Program-made: the position numbers and the translations under genes
In this document: positions 16,883 through 25,738 of the stretch, in pieces
How the letters are laid out: each line of letters begins with the position of its first letter
How positions within the stretch are numbered: the stretch's first letter is position 1
NCBI GenBank assembly: GCA_965230665.1
Contig: CBDDLM010000004.1
Span: 992,001 to 1,056,000 of the forward strand
Length of the DNA stretch: 64,000 nucleotides
From: JAGNRR01 sp965230665
GTDB taxonomy: Bacteria; Bacteroidota; Bacteroidia; Chitinophagales; Chitinophagaceae
Reading direction: 5' to 3'
The notes under the pieces: model-generated
What the model was told of the DNA's origin: nothing
The model's database searches: none
The model's input: only the letters and a program-made list of their open reading frames with translations

Positions 16883-18118
16883 ATGAACGTAAAAATTATT
16901 TATTTACTGTTGAGCTTTGTATGCTTGACTTCACAGGTAAATGCTCAACTAATAAATGAGAAACAGATCTATGAAGACATTAAGTATCTTGCATCAGATG
17001 AACTAAAGGGTCGAAGAACAGGATCTGAAGGAGAACAATTGGCCGCGGACTATATTGTCAATCGTTTTAAAAGAATAGGACTTACTCCTAAAGGCAATGA
17101 TGGTTATTTTTATCGTGTTGATCTGAAATATAGAAGTAACCCACATGATCAATCATCAGAAAACTATGAACTAATTAAAGCTAAGAACATAGTAGGTTTT
17201 TTAGATAATCAAGCGAAGTATACTATTGTTATCGGAGCGCATTATGACCATTTAGGGTTAGGACATGACGATAATAGCCTAGAAGCTAATTCCGAAGGAC
17301 AAATACATAATGGCGCAGATGACAATGCTAGTGGAGTAGCAGGTGTGATTCAACTAGCTCATGCACTAAAGAAAAATGGAATTAAGGAAAACTATAATTT
17401 CTTATTCATTGCTTTTACTGGTGAAGAGCTTGGTTTATTGGGATCTAAGAAGTGGTGCGACAAGCCTACTCTTCCCTTTAATAAGATTAACTGCATGATG
17501 AATATGGATATGATTGGCCGACTTAATGATAGCACGAAGAGGCTGATGATATCTGGTATTGGAACATCAGATAAATGGAAACAGCATATTACATCTTCCA
17601 ATTCGTACTTCTCACTAAAACTGGATAGCTCTGGCACTGGGCCAAGTGACCATACCTCCTTTTATAATAACGATATACCTGTTTTGCACTTCTTCTCAGG
17701 TCAACACAGCGATTATCACAAACCAAGTGATGATATTGAAAAAATCAATCTCACTGGAACAGCGAAAATTATAGAGCTGATGTATAATATCATTCTAGGA
17801 GTTAATAATGAATCTAAGCTTTCTTTCTACAAGACGAAATCAAAAATGGGTAAGAAAACTAGATTTAAAGTTACACTTGGTATTATGCCTGATTATACGG
17901 CAGAGGTCAAAGGTTTACGCGTGGATGGTGTTAATAAGGATAGACCAGCCGAGAAAGCTGGGATGAAAAAGGGTGATATTATTATTAAGATGGGTTCAAT
18001 AGAAATTGATGATATTTACGCCTACATGAAAGCACTCTCCAAGTTTAAGAAAGGGGAAACGACAACGGTAAGCGTACTGAGGGGAACAAAAAAAATAAAT
18101 ATGAAGGTTACTTTCTAA
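16883..18118 (+). CDS. M28-family zinc aminopeptidase with C-terminal PDZ domain
   Basis: 411 residues. Signal peptide (about 1-21), a peptidase-associated start (SDELKGRRTGSEGE, about 38-51), then the M28 zinc site: GAHYDH (118-123, first His), NGADDNASG (143-151, bridging Asp), TGEELGLLGS (179-188, general-base Glu), MDMIGR (about 208-213) and HSDYHKPSDD (about 270-280, last His). All ligands are present, so it should be active. Residues about 310-411 form a PDZ-like domain (PAEKAGMKKGDIIIKMG) for substrate or partner binding. Periplasmic or exported; probably removes N-terminal residues from peptides. Co-transcribed with the TolB-like gene. Confidence 0.92.
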   Translation: MNVKIIYLLLSFVCLTSQVNAQLINEKQIYEDIKYLASDELKGRRTGSEGEQLAADYIVNRFKRIGLTPKGNDGYFYRVDLKYRSNPHDQSSENYELIKAKNIVGFLDNQAKYTIVIGAHYDHLGLGHDDNSLEANSEGQIHNGADDNASGVAGVIQLAHALKKNGIKENYNFLFIAFTGEELGLLGSKKWCDKPTLPFNKINCMMNMDMIGRLNDSTKRLMISGIGTSDKWKQHITSSNSYFSLKLDSSGTGPSDHTSFYNNDIPVLHFFSGQHSDYHKPSDDIEKINLTGTAKIIELMYNIILGVNNESKLSFYKTKSKMGKKTRFKVTLGIMPDYTAEVKGLRVDGVNKDRPAEKAGMKKGDIIIKMGSIEIDDIYAYMKALSKFKKGETTTVSVLRGTKKINMKVTF

Positions 18119-18142
18119 AGTCAACTCCTTAGATTTTGAGAA

Positions 18143-18172
18143 GGTCTGTATGCAATATACAGGCCTTTTTTT
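18143..18172 (+). terminator. Intrinsic terminator after the M28 peptidase
   Basis: GGTCTGTAT (18143-18151) pairs with ATACAGGCC (18157-18165) through nine pairs including one G-T, followed by seven T. It closes the propeller/peptidase operon. Confidence 0.85.
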
Positions 18173-18181
18173 AATACCTCG

Positions 18182-18218
18182 TTAAACCTTTTGTTCTGAT
18201 CAGACGTCCAAGGTTTAA
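18182..18218 (+). promoter_or_regulatory. Nested palindromes just upstream of the small basic protein
   Basis: TTAAACCTT (18182-18190) and AAGGTTTAA (18210-18218) are perfect 9-bp inverted repeats; inside them lies the perfect 10-bp palindrome TCTGATCAGA (18195-18204). The outer repeat ends 10 bp before the ATG at 18229. In RNA it would form a hairpin close to the ribosome-binding region; in DNA it could be an operator. No clear -7 box lies between it and the start. Confidence 0.5.
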
Positions 18219-18228
18219 ATAAAATATT

Positions 18229-18480
18229 ATGAGAAATAAAATCCTTTTATCCGTATTTGCAGTTTGTATAGGTCTCTTTTCCTTTACTAACCAGGCAGAA
18301 GCAAAAACATTTAAAAACCCACGGGGTAAAAAAGTTGTGATTATTAAAAAACGTGGAAGAACGGGACGAACCGTAATTGTAAAGAAACAAAGACGTGGAA
18401 GAACCGTAATCGTAAAAAAGAATCGAAGAGGACGAACTGTACTTATCAAAAATAATCGTCGTAGAGTATGTCGTAGATAA
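18229..18480 (+). CDS. Small secreted arginine/lysine-rich repeat protein
   Basis: 83 residues. A clear signal peptide (about 1-25, ending QAEA) is followed by a mature part of about 58 residues made of four imperfect repeats of about 11 residues with the core GRTVIVKK followed by two or three basic residues. Val/Ile alternate with charged residues, as in a beta-strand, and roughly half of the mature chain is Lys or Arg. One Cys lies near the end (RRVCRR). I know no family for it. Binding to an anionic partner such as LPS, nucleic acid or peptidoglycan is plausible. It has its own leader palindromes and its own terminator, so it is a single-gene unit. Confidence 0.75.
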   Translation: MRNKILLSVFAVCIGLFSFTNQAEAKTFKNPRGKKVVIIKKRGRTGRTVIVKKQRRGRTVIVKKNRRGRTVLIKNNRRRVCRR

Positions 18481-18488
18481 TATAATAG

Positions 18489-18515
18489 AGGCCGCTAAAA
18501 TAGAGCGGCCTTTTT
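18489..18515. terminator. Terminator shared by small basic protein and amidohydrolase
   Basis: AGGCCGCT (18489-18496) pairs perfectly with AGCGGCCT (18504-18511), loop of 7, followed by T on the plus strand. The amidohydrolase gene ends at 18514 from the other side, so the stem may serve both directions. Confidence 0.8.
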
Positions 18516-19680
18516 ACTTAGAAAACTGAATAATATCACAATTGACGTTTAAAAGCTTTAGATGTTCTGCATCAAAGACTGAAACGTTCACAAAACCTGG
18601 AGCTTTGCCCACTTCTAGGCTTCCTATTTTCTGTTCTAAGCCAAATAGTCTTGCCCCATTCATGGTACTCCACTGTAACAATTTGCGCAATTCAATGTCA
18701 GGAAACTTGTTTTGAAGTGCAAAAACCTCGGACAGCACATTGAGTTCATCGTTCGATGCTAAACTATCAGTTCCTAAAACTATTCGGTTCTCATATTTTA
18801 AAAAGAGTTCGACGCTGGGAAGTTGATCTTCAATATATAAATTCGCCTTAGGGCAAAAGCAAAACCAAGATTGTTCATCAACTTCTGATAAATCCTTTAA
18901 ACGAGTAAAAGTATTATGAACAAAGAGTTTTTTAGTTGTCCTATCTAACAGTTGTACAGAGTTCCTAAAACTTGATGGATTTGTATCTTCTTGAATGATT
19001 TCCGACTTATCTAAACCAAAATAGGAGTAAAAGTTATCAAAGCTTCCAGCCTTACGTTCAAACAATAAGTTCTCTGCTTCACTTTCTTGATTATGTATGC
19101 TAATAAAATTGGAATGGGTGTTTACTAGTTTGTATAACCCTTTATTACAAGTATATGGAGTATGCAAACTAAGCGAAGCAGATAGTTGTGCCTTTTGGTA
19201 TGCTTTGTAGACTCCATCGTACTCTTCAAACCGATGTTGAGTGTCTTTGTCCCTAATTGCAATGCACTCTATAAAACTGTGATAACGAATACCACTTTCC
19301 TTCTTAATAGGAATGGTCTTTGTTGTATTCGAAATATCTCCTACAGCTACAATCCCATTTTCGGTCATGGCGCGGTCTGCAGATACCATACCCTCAACAA
19401 TAATTTCATCTGACACTTTATCTGGAATTACTTTGCTGACCTGTTGTAAAAAGTTACTCAACCCAATTTTTTCCTCGACCATCCCCTTAGCATGACTAAG
19501 TTCAAGATGGCAATGTGCGTTGACCATCCCAGGCATGAGTAAGCCCTTTAAATAAGTGATATCACCAACGGGTTCCTCCATACATGTTTGGATTATTGTG
19601 CCATAGGCATCTACTCCTACATAAAAACCCGTTTGGAAATCATATCCGTCAAAAACAATATCAGCTGTGAGCCATTGCAT
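18514..19680 (-). CDS. Amidohydrolase, SsnA/MtaD/aminofutalosine-deaminase type
   Basis: 388 residues from the ATG at 19680 (a TTG at 19710 is less likely). Metal ligands of the amidohydrolase superfamily are visible: HCH (56-58) in GMVNAHCHLELSH, HTPYT and SIHNQE in the middle, a later HNTF, and LGTDSLASN with the catalytic Asp. This is the pattern of cytosine/adenine-deaminase-like enzymes acting on ring amino groups. One candidate is aminodeoxyfutalosine deaminase of the alternative menaquinone route, but substrate residues cannot settle it. Cytosolic. Divergent from purS with 41 bp between the starts. Confidence 0.8.
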   Translation of the reverse strand: MQWLTADIVFDGYDFQTGFYVGVDAYGTIIQTCMEEPVGDITYLKGLLMPGMVNAHCHLELSHAKGMVEEKIGLSNFLQQVSKVIPDKVSDEIIVEGMVSADRAMTENGIVAVGDISNTTKTIPIKKESGIRYHSFIECIAIRDKDTQHRFEEYDGVYKAYQKAQLSASLSLHTPYTCNKGLYKLVNTHSNFISIHNQESEAENLLFERKAGSFDNFYSYFGLDKSEIIQEDTNPSSFRNSVQLLDRTTKKLFVHNTFTRLKDLSEVDEQSWFCFCPKANLYIEDQLPSVELFLKYENRIVLGTDSLASNDELNVLSEVFALQNKFPDIELRKLLQWSTMNGARLFGLEQKIGSLEVGKAPGFVNVSVFDAEHLKLLNVNCDIIQFSK

Positions 19681-19721
19681 AAAAAGAAAATGGTTATTTT
19701 CGTGCCTCAAAACTACGATAG

Positions 19722-19973
19722 ATGTTATTCAAAGCCTCCATACAAGTTATGCCAATTAAAGGATTGTTAGACCCACAGGGTAAAGCGGTAAACGCTAGCC
19801 TTCATAATATGGGGTTGAACGCCATAAATAATGTTCGAATCGGTAAGGAAATAACATTAGAGATTGAAGCGTCGGATAAAGCTTCGGCTGAGGCTCAGGT
19901 TGCAGAAGCTTGTAATAAATTGCTGCATAACCCCGTAATGGAAGAATATTCCTTCGAATTAAGCGAGGCTTAG
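19722..19973 (+). CDS. purS: PurS subunit of phosphoribosylformylglycinamidine synthase
   Basis: 83 residues, the normal PurS length, with the family start FKASIQVMPIKGLLDPQGKA and the following LHNMGL block. PurS is the small subunit that joins PurL and PurQ to make FGAM in purine synthesis; it bridges the glutaminase and synthetase. purL and purQ are not nearby, so this is an isolated purS. The last 4 bp overlap the end of nadK on the other strand (tail to tail). A possible -7 box TATTTTCG lies at about 19695-19702, inside the region upstream of the divergent amidohydrolase start. Confidence 0.93.
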   Translation: MLFKASIQVMPIKGLLDPQGKAVNASLHNMGLNAINNVRIGKEITLEIEASDKASAEAQVAEACNKLLHNPVMEEYSFELSEA

Positions 19974-20848
19974 TTCCTTCTATCAATGCCCCAATACATT
20001 TTGTTCCGTAACGTTTGCAAGAAGTTTTGCCCTTCTAGGCGAACAAGATTTATATGAAACATTTCCTTCTTAACAGCAAGCGATACCGCTGTGCTAATGG
20101 GTGCAGAACGTGCATCTAAAGTACATAAAAACTGTTTTGCCCGTCCCTCTATTTCGAAAGATATAATTTGATCATCAGGGACCACTACGGGGCGTACGTT
20201 TAAATTATGTGGTGCAACTGGCGTAATCACAAAGTTGTTTGCCTGTGGGAAAATAACCGGCCCGCCACAACTTAACGAATACCCTGTAGAACCTGTCGGG
20301 GTTGAGACTATAATCCCATCAGCCCAGTAAGTACATAAGAACTCACCATTGATATAGGTATGAATTATAATCATACTCGAGCTATCCTTACGATGCAGGG
20401 TAAATTCATTCAATGCAAAGGGCGAATCTGGAAATAAAGGCTCGCTTGAATCTAAATGCACCAAGCTCCTTTTGTCAATGATATAATTATTGTTTTGTAG
20501 TTGCTGAATGGCAGATTCAATTTCACTTACACTAGTACCTGCCAAGAAACCTAGTCGACCTAAATTAATTCCCAAAATAGGAATTTCTTTATCACCAACG
20601 TACGTTATTGTGTCTAATATGGTGCCATCTCCTCCTAAACTTAAAAGACAGCGAACATCCTTTGTCAGCGGATTTTCTTTTGAGAATGTGCGATAATTTT
20701 TAGGTAGTAAATCATGCAATTTTAGATGGGGAACCATTCCCTCAAAAAGTAATATATCACACTTATAAGTCTTGAGTGCCTTAAATATTTGCTCAATTAC
20801 CTCGATATCATCATCGTCAAACCTGCGGTTGTATATAGCTATGAGCAT
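19970..20848 (-). CDS. nadK: NAD kinase
   Basis: 292 residues. The GGDG phosphate-binding motif lies at 72-75 (LSLGGDGTILD), followed by LGINLGRLGFLA, NEFTLHR and the C-terminal DGIIVSTPTGSTGYSLSCGGP block. It phosphorylates NAD to NADP in the cytosol and is essential in most bacteria. It is the last gene of a leftward run: lipoprotein, propeller-like protein, BamA/TamA-like barrel, nadK, with 6 bp to the barrel gene, so it is probably co-transcribed with envelope genes. Linkage of nadK with an outer-membrane assembly gene is unusual by function but the spacing is operon-like. Confidence 0.95.
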   Translation of the reverse strand: MLIAIYNRRFDDDDIEVIEQIFKALKTYKCDILLFEGMVPHLKLHDLLPKNYRTFSKENPLTKDVRCLLSLGGDGTILDTITYVGDKEIPILGINLGRLGFLAGTSVSEIESAIQQLQNNNYIIDKRSLVHLDSSEPLFPDSPFALNEFTLHRKDSSSMIIIHTYINGEFLCTYWADGIIVSTPTGSTGYSLSCGGPVIFPQANNFVITPVAPHNLNVRPVVVPDDQIISFEIEGRAKQFLCTLDARSAPISTAVSLAVKKEMFHINLVRLEGQNFLQTLRNKMYWGIDRRN

Positions 20849-20854
20849 AAGTTA

Positions 20855-22240
20855 TTATTCGTTGCGAAGATGTAAAAATAGTCCTTTTTCGTTTAAGCTA
20901 TTAAAACTATACTCTAACCTAACTTTCAAATAATACGAAAAAACAAGGTCAAAGCCTAGACCATAACCGTAGAGCATTTTGTTATTCAAAAAACTGTTGC
21001 CAAAATTATTAGAATGCACATAACCACCATCGGCATAAATTTTCGGGTAAATGTCAATAGGAACATAGGTTAGTATCGGTAAAATATTTTGTTTGAAATT
21101 ATAGCGAAACAACCTATACCTTAAATCAGTACGTAACATAGCATAGTGACTACCATCTACAATATAATATTCAAACCCACGTACATAGTCATTTTTAAAT
21201 CCCATGGCTCGATAATTAAAGTAGGGCTGGTCATCAGGACCAAAGAGTCTTCCCCGAAAATGAATAGAAGAAGATAAACCCTTATAAATTGGCTTATAGC
21301 TCGCTACGTGTAGGTACCATTGAATTTGATTAAAGTCTTTTACAAGCCCCCAACCTTTCTGATCCAAATAAGTGTCTATCTCCCAGCCGTTCGTAGGATA
21401 ATTTCGATCATTCGTATTGTTATATCGATAGCGATACATGATTTCGGGAATACTCATTCTTTGCCTACCGCCCAAATACTTCTGCTCATCAGCAAACATT
21501 TTATTGGTTAACGCGTAATGATGAAAACTTAAACGCACTTCATGAATTGATGCATATTTCGGACGATATAAATAAGAGAATTCGGCGCGAAACCAGCGAT
21601 ACGGGTTTTTGCTCTCATCTCTATAAAAAACCTGTTTGTTAGAATCAGTTCTAGACTGGATTTCTTTTCCCGTATTATAGGCAATACTTGTTTTGATTCC
21701 ATGCATCAGAGACTTGTCTATGTACGGATTGGAATAGTATAAATACAAGTGTTTGTTAAAGCCTACTTGTCCTTCAATACCAATCTCCTCGCCGCGACCG
21801 CGAAAATTTTTTCTATTAATGTCTGCTCCAATATTCAAGCGATTTAATTTATGATTATGCTCATACCACCATACATTAAAATTGCGATCCGCTAGTGTTA
21901 CAAAAGGATGCGCATTCCAATAGAACAGTTCTTTTACTGTATAAATTATATCAATACTATCTTTTATACGTTCAACGTTTGAGGTCGTCGTTAAAAAAAG
22001 TTGAGCGTTCATTATTCGTAATCGATTAAATTCAACAACCTGATTTAATTCACTTGCCAATACACTATCCCCCTCATGTATTTTCATCTCACGTTGAATA
22101 ACGAAATCCTTGGTTATTTTATTCCCTTTAAAAATAATATTCCGAATGTGCAATACCTCCTTCTGATCATCTTGACCATAGGCTAATGAAGAAAATAGCA
22201 CATAGGAAAACACAGTTAGCAATACTTTTCGAACTCTCAT
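20855..22240 (-). CDS. BamA/TamA-like outer-membrane protein with one POTRA domain
   Basis: 461 residues. Signal peptide (about 1-22), a single POTRA-type domain (about 28-105: IRNIIFKGNKITKDFVIQRE with the usual beta-alpha-alpha-beta-beta pattern), then a D15/Omp85-like barrel with the late GFKNDYVRGFEYYIVDGSHY region and the Arg-Gly-containing loop (VRGFEYY) that matches the VRGF motif of Omp85 proteins. Much shorter than BamA (five POTRA), so it is a minor Omp85 member, possibly inserting or exporting specific proteins or lipids. The start overlaps the stop of the upstream gene by one base (TAATG). Confidence 0.85.
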   Translation of the reverse strand: MRVRKVLLTVFSYVLFSSLAYGQDDQKEVLHIRNIIFKGNKITKDFVIQREMKIHEGDSVLASELNQVVEFNRLRIMNAQLFLTTTSNVERIKDSIDIIYTVKELFYWNAHPFVTLADRNFNVWWYEHNHKLNRLNIGADINRKNFRGRGEEIGIEGQVGFNKHLYLYYSNPYIDKSLMHGIKTSIAYNTGKEIQSRTDSNKQVFYRDESKNPYRWFRAEFSYLYRPKYASIHEVRLSFHHYALTNKMFADEQKYLGGRQRMSIPEIMYRYRYNNTNDRNYPTNGWEIDTYLDQKGWGLVKDFNQIQWYLHVASYKPIYKGLSSSIHFRGRLFGPDDQPYFNYRAMGFKNDYVRGFEYYIVDGSHYAMLRTDLRYRLFRYNFKQNILPILTYVPIDIYPKIYADGGYVHSNNFGNSFLNNKMLYGYGLGFDLVFSYYLKVRLEYSFNSLNEKGLFLHLRNE

Positions 22241-23040
22241 TAACCCTGAACTAAAGTATAAATTTCTAATTTGTCGGAACTTAATATGTAAACCTGATCC
22301 TTTACTAATCGAGCATTCAATACATTCGTTCTTGGAAGTTCTATTTCGGAAGCTCGTAGAGATTTTATGTTATAGGAATTCAATTTGTTCCTATGGTAAT
22401 AAACGATATAATCATTCATAACAGAAACTTCAGTAGTAGTAAACCTAAAAATAGTTTTATAAAACCCAAACCGATCAAATTGTAGAATACCTTCTACACT
22501 GTCTGTCATATATAATATTCGATCGCGCTCAATCATATGACTTGGATTAACAGAAAAGTCAATCATATTTCTAAGTAAATAAGAATACTTTATCTCCAGC
22601 CTTTCATCAATCTTAATCAATGTACCCGTTGGGTCATAGACCCATATATTACCGTCCATACTATTCGCTATAGCTGGTACATTAAAAAGCCCTAAGCGAG
22701 CGAGATCTAATTCATTTTTTAGCGATAATAGATTATCCAGTATTTTTATTCTACTAAACCCAGAGTAAAAGACCAGTATGCGCAATGGATTAGTAGCATC
22801 AATCATACTTACAGCTCCAGAGGTAATATCATTGAATACACCTATGCTATCTCCTTGCGAATTGTATTTTACAATAAAATTGTTCTCTTTAACCAAATAA
22901 ATATTTCCGATAGGATCCGTTGTAAAATAACCGTTTTGAACTGGGATAGCTTTTTTTAGCACCAACTCATACTTGATGGCAAACAGGTTTAAGCTGATAA
23001 TAGATAAAAAGCCTGAAATAAACAGTACGCGCCAAAGCAT
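22240..23040 (-). CDS. Periplasmic beta-propeller-like protein, operon with Omp85-like gene
   Basis: 266 residues from the ATG at 23040, which starts a hydrophobic signal (about 1-22); an in-frame GTG at 23085 would put a second hydrophobic stretch ahead of it. The mature part has repeated GNIYLVKENNFIVKYN, GNIWVYDPTGTLIKID and DRILYMTDSVEGILQFD segments, typical of NHL- or YVTN-like propellers. No catalytic motif. Coupled by a one-base overlap to the BamA/TamA-like gene, so it may be a periplasmic partner of that barrel, comparable in layout to BamB with BamA. That parallel is inference. Confidence 0.65.
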   Translation of the reverse strand: MLWRVLFISGFLSIISLNLFAIKYELVLKKAIPVQNGYFTTDPIGNIYLVKENNFIVKYNSQGDSIGVFNDITSGAVSMIDATNPLRILVFYSGFSRIKILDNLLSLKNELDLARLGLFNVPAIANSMDGNIWVYDPTGTLIKIDERLEIKYSYLLRNMIDFSVNPSHMIERDRILYMTDSVEGILQFDRFGFYKTIFRFTTTEVSVMNDYIVYYHRNKLNSYNIKSLRASEIELPRTNVLNARLVKDQVYILSSDKLEIYTLVQG

Positions 23041-23091
23041 GGTCTGAAAGTAACAATAGACGATCAATACGCCTAAAGTTAACACCTAAAA

Positions 23092-24117
23092 TTACTGTAA
23101 GGTAGAGAAAGCTCCATTCCGTATTGGACGCCAATCTTCACCACCTGAATCTTGTTCACTAAGAAATAAGCCTACATCGGTAGCACAGAAATAGTAAAAA
23201 CGTTCAACTCCGGTGCGGAATACAAGTTTTTTACCTTCTACATATTGAAGCTTTGCGTACCAAGGGATGCCAGAACTTGTTGCTTCAAAGGCTTGTGAAG
23301 CAGGATCTAATTTAAACAAGCCCATACTATCGCGTCCTAAAAACAGATCATTTCCACCGGCTGGGTTTGCTACACTATTAACGAATAAGATAAATCTTCC
23401 GTTGCCTGCGACACCACCATAGCGCGTCCAATCGACACCACCATTGGTACTGTAATAGCATCCTAAAGTTCCTTCATAATCTGTAGCAACTAATGTATTC
23501 CCGTGGCTGGTTAAATAATAATTTGTACCAGCGGCCAAAGTTGAGGTCCCAACAGGTACTTGTGTCCAAGGACCTACCCCACCCGTACGCTTATAAATAT
23601 TAGCGTCGTCCTGAATAGCATATACATCATCATTATCTAACTCAACAATTGAAGTGGGTGCACCACCTACTATTGCATTTGTGAACGTCTTACCAAAGTC
23701 AGCACTTTGAGATAAGCCTCCGTTCGTACATAGGTATACGAGCTTCTCAGATTTGTCATACAGCATCTGATGCGGTAAAAAGTATTTATAAAACGCATTG
23801 TAATAAGGTCGTGCATTCGTGTTACACACATTGAACGCTCGTCCTTCATCATCACTTACATAACAATTTCCTTTTAAATATAGAAGATTAGAGTCAGCTG
23901 TGATAACCTGTCTTACAGGAGTGTTATCTATTGGGAACAAGGGAAGAAAATAGTTCGCATCATTCGTCTTATGCATAGAGCCAGCTAAACCACCAACATA
24001 CAGGACATAAGGAGTTCGAACAATTCCTGTATTATCAATTTGATTGTACTTCTCACATGAGGTCGTGATTACGATCAAAATTGAACATATCCATACTAAA
24101 TATTGTTTTGGCATCAT
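23092..24117 (-). CDS. Lipoprotein with BNR/Asp-box repeats
   Basis: 341 residues from the first of two adjacent ATG codons (24117, 24114). Lipoprotein signal with TTSC near residue 19-22. The mature part contains Asp-box-like blades (QSADFGKTFTNA, YYSTNGGVDWTRYG) as in sialidase/sortilin-type propellers, but no sialidase catalytic residues are evident, so an enzyme role is not supported. Likely anchored in the outer membrane. It is the first gene of the run leading to nadK and is divergent from the beta-CASP nuclease across a 24-bp palindrome (24211-24234). Confidence 0.7.
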   Translation of the reverse strand: MMPKQYLVWICSILIVITTSCEKYNQIDNTGIVRTPYVLYVGGLAGSMHKTNDANYFLPLFPIDNTPVRQVITADSNLLYLKGNCYVSDDEGRAFNVCNTNARPYYNAFYKYFLPHQMLYDKSEKLVYLCTNGGLSQSADFGKTFTNAIVGGAPTSIVELDNDDVYAIQDDANIYKRTGGVGPWTQVPVGTSTLAAGTNYYLTSHGNTLVATDYEGTLGCYYSTNGGVDWTRYGGVAGNGRFILFVNSVANPAGGNDLFLGRDSMGLFKLDPASQAFEATSSGIPWYAKLQYVEGKKLVFRTGVERFYYFCATDVGLFLSEQDSGGEDWRPIRNGAFSTLQ

Positions 24118-24210
24118 ATACTTAAATATCGAGTGAATAATTAAGTGAAAATAATACAAATTTGGCACACTTACTCACTTTTTAAAGGTAGAAAATAGTT
24201 TTATCATAAT

Positions 24211-24234
24211 ATTAGACGCAAATTTGTGTCTAAT
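24211..24234. promoter_or_regulatory. 24-bp palindrome in a divergent promoter region
   Basis: ATTAGAC (24211-24217) and GTCTAAT (24228-24234) are perfect inverted repeats and the core CAAATTTG (24219-24226) is itself palindromic; only one base pair of the whole 24 bp breaks symmetry. CAAATTTG fits the -7 consensus TAnnTTTG on both strands except its first base. The beta-CASP gene starts 13 bp beyond. It looks like an operator overlapping a bidirectional core promoter. Confidence 0.55.
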
Positions 24235-24246
24235 CGTTGAGAATAT

Positions 24247-25653
24247 ATGAAGATTTCTTTTCACGGCGCTGCCCGTACTGTAACAGGTTCAAAACACATT
24301 ATTCATTTAAAAAACGGAAAAAAAATACTACTGGATTGTGGATTATTCCAAGGTTTAAGAGAAAAGACACGGATCTATAATAGTGATCTAGGCTTTGATG
24401 CCAAAGAAATAGATCATGTCTTATTATCACATGCTCATATTGATCATTCTGGTTTGCTTCCTAAACTTGTCAAAGATGGCTTTCAAGGAAAAATCTGGTG
24501 TACAGCAGCTACAGCAAGCTTGGCTAAGATTCTTTTGACGGATTCCGCCTATATACAAGAAGCGGATGTGAGCTACGTGAATAAGAAAAGAGCTAAACAG
24601 GGGCTTCAATACATCGCTCCTATTTATACTGTTGCGGATGCTGAGAAGGTCTATCCTATGTTAAAAACACTTGATTATGATAAAAAAGTAAAAATCGATG
24701 ATGATATAGAAATTCTCTTTACAGACGCTGGTCATATTTTAGGTAGTGCTTCTGTTCATCTTTCAATAAAAGAAAATGGGAAGCCCGTTAATGTTTCATT
24801 TAGTGGAGATGTGGGCCGATACAGAGATATTATTTTAAAATCCCCTAGTAAATTTCCACAAGCCGATTATATCATTTTAGAAAGCACATATGGAAATTCC
24901 TTGCACTCAGATTTCAGATTAGCCAATGAAGAACTACTAGAGCATATAAACGAAGTTTGTGTAAAGAAAGGTGGACGTATTATTATACCCGCATTTAGCG
25001 TAGGACGAACTCAGGAGATTTTGTATGACCTCAATATGCTTGAACTGGAAAACAGACTGCCTAATATTAATTATTTCGTAGACAGCCCGCTTTCTAACAA
25101 AGCCACTGCCGTTATTAAAGAACACCCTGAATGTTATAACAAAAGGGTACAAGAAATTCTTAAAAGGGATAGTGACCCATTCGGTTTTAAAGGGCTTAAA
25201 TTTATTACAAAGGCCGAAGATTCGAAAGCATTAAACAGTCGCAGAGATCCTATGGTTATTATATCAGCTAGTGGAATGGCCGATGCGGGTCGAGTTAAAC
25301 ATCATATTGCAAACTCTATAAGTGATGAACGTAATCTTATATTAATTGTGGGTTACTGTGAACCGAATTCTTTAGGCGCCCGTTTGGTACGCGGTGATGA
25401 AAAGGTTCGCATCTTCAGAGAAGAATACAATGTAAAAGCCAAAGTAGCTAGTATAAGAAGTATGAGTGCTCATGCTGACTATGATGACCTCTGTCAGTAT
25501 CTTGCCTGTCAGAACCCAAGAGATGTCAAGAAACTTTTTCTTGTTCATGGAGAATACGAAGTGCAACATGAGTTTGCTCGCAGATTGGTCAAAAAAGGGT
25601 TTCGAGATGTTGTTATACCCGATATGCACCAAACAGTTGGTTTGGGTATTTAA
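24247..25653 (+). CDS. Beta-CASP metallo-beta-lactamase nuclease
   Basis: 468 residues. The N-terminal metallo-beta-lactamase part has HAHIDH (62-67) as the zinc motif and TDAGHILGSASV (about 159-170); then a beta-CASP cap (RIIIPAFSVGRTQEILYDL, about 240-258) and a C-terminal RMMBL domain with SASGMADAGR and MSAHADYDDL. This is the layout of CPSF73/YSH1-like RNA or DNA nucleases in bacteria. Its exact substrate is unknown; RNA processing is most likely. Single gene, transcribed rightward from the palindromic region, with several small hairpins and a weak terminator downstream. Confidence 0.92.
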   Translation: MKISFHGAARTVTGSKHIIHLKNGKKILLDCGLFQGLREKTRIYNSDLGFDAKEIDHVLLSHAHIDHSGLLPKLVKDGFQGKIWCTAATASLAKILLTDSAYIQEADVSYVNKKRAKQGLQYIAPIYTVADAEKVYPMLKTLDYDKKVKIDDDIEILFTDAGHILGSASVHLSIKENGKPVNVSFSGDVGRYRDIILKSPSKFPQADYIILESTYGNSLHSDFRLANEELLEHINEVCVKKGGRIIIPAFSVGRTQEILYDLNMLELENRLPNINYFVDSPLSNKATAVIKEHPECYNKRVQEILKRDSDPFGFKGLKFITKAEDSKALNSRRDPMVIISASGMADAGRVKHHIANSISDERNLILIVGYCEPNSLGARLVRGDEKVRIFREEYNVKAKVASIRSMSAHADYDDLCQYLACQNPRDVKKLFLVHGEYEVQHEFARRLVKKGFRDVVIPDMHQTVGLGI

Positions 25654-25738
25654 AATGGATATAAGCTCAGCAGCATGAGCTTGTATAGCTTATTCACTAT
25701 AAGGGAACGATACTTAACTCTTGCTTTCAAAGTGCCTC

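Noticed and set aside
18171..18449. 92-residue open frame opposite the small basic protein
   Set aside because: It is the mirror of the repeat coding sequence (repeats of FFTIT/VRP type), while the plus strand has signal peptide, leader and terminator.
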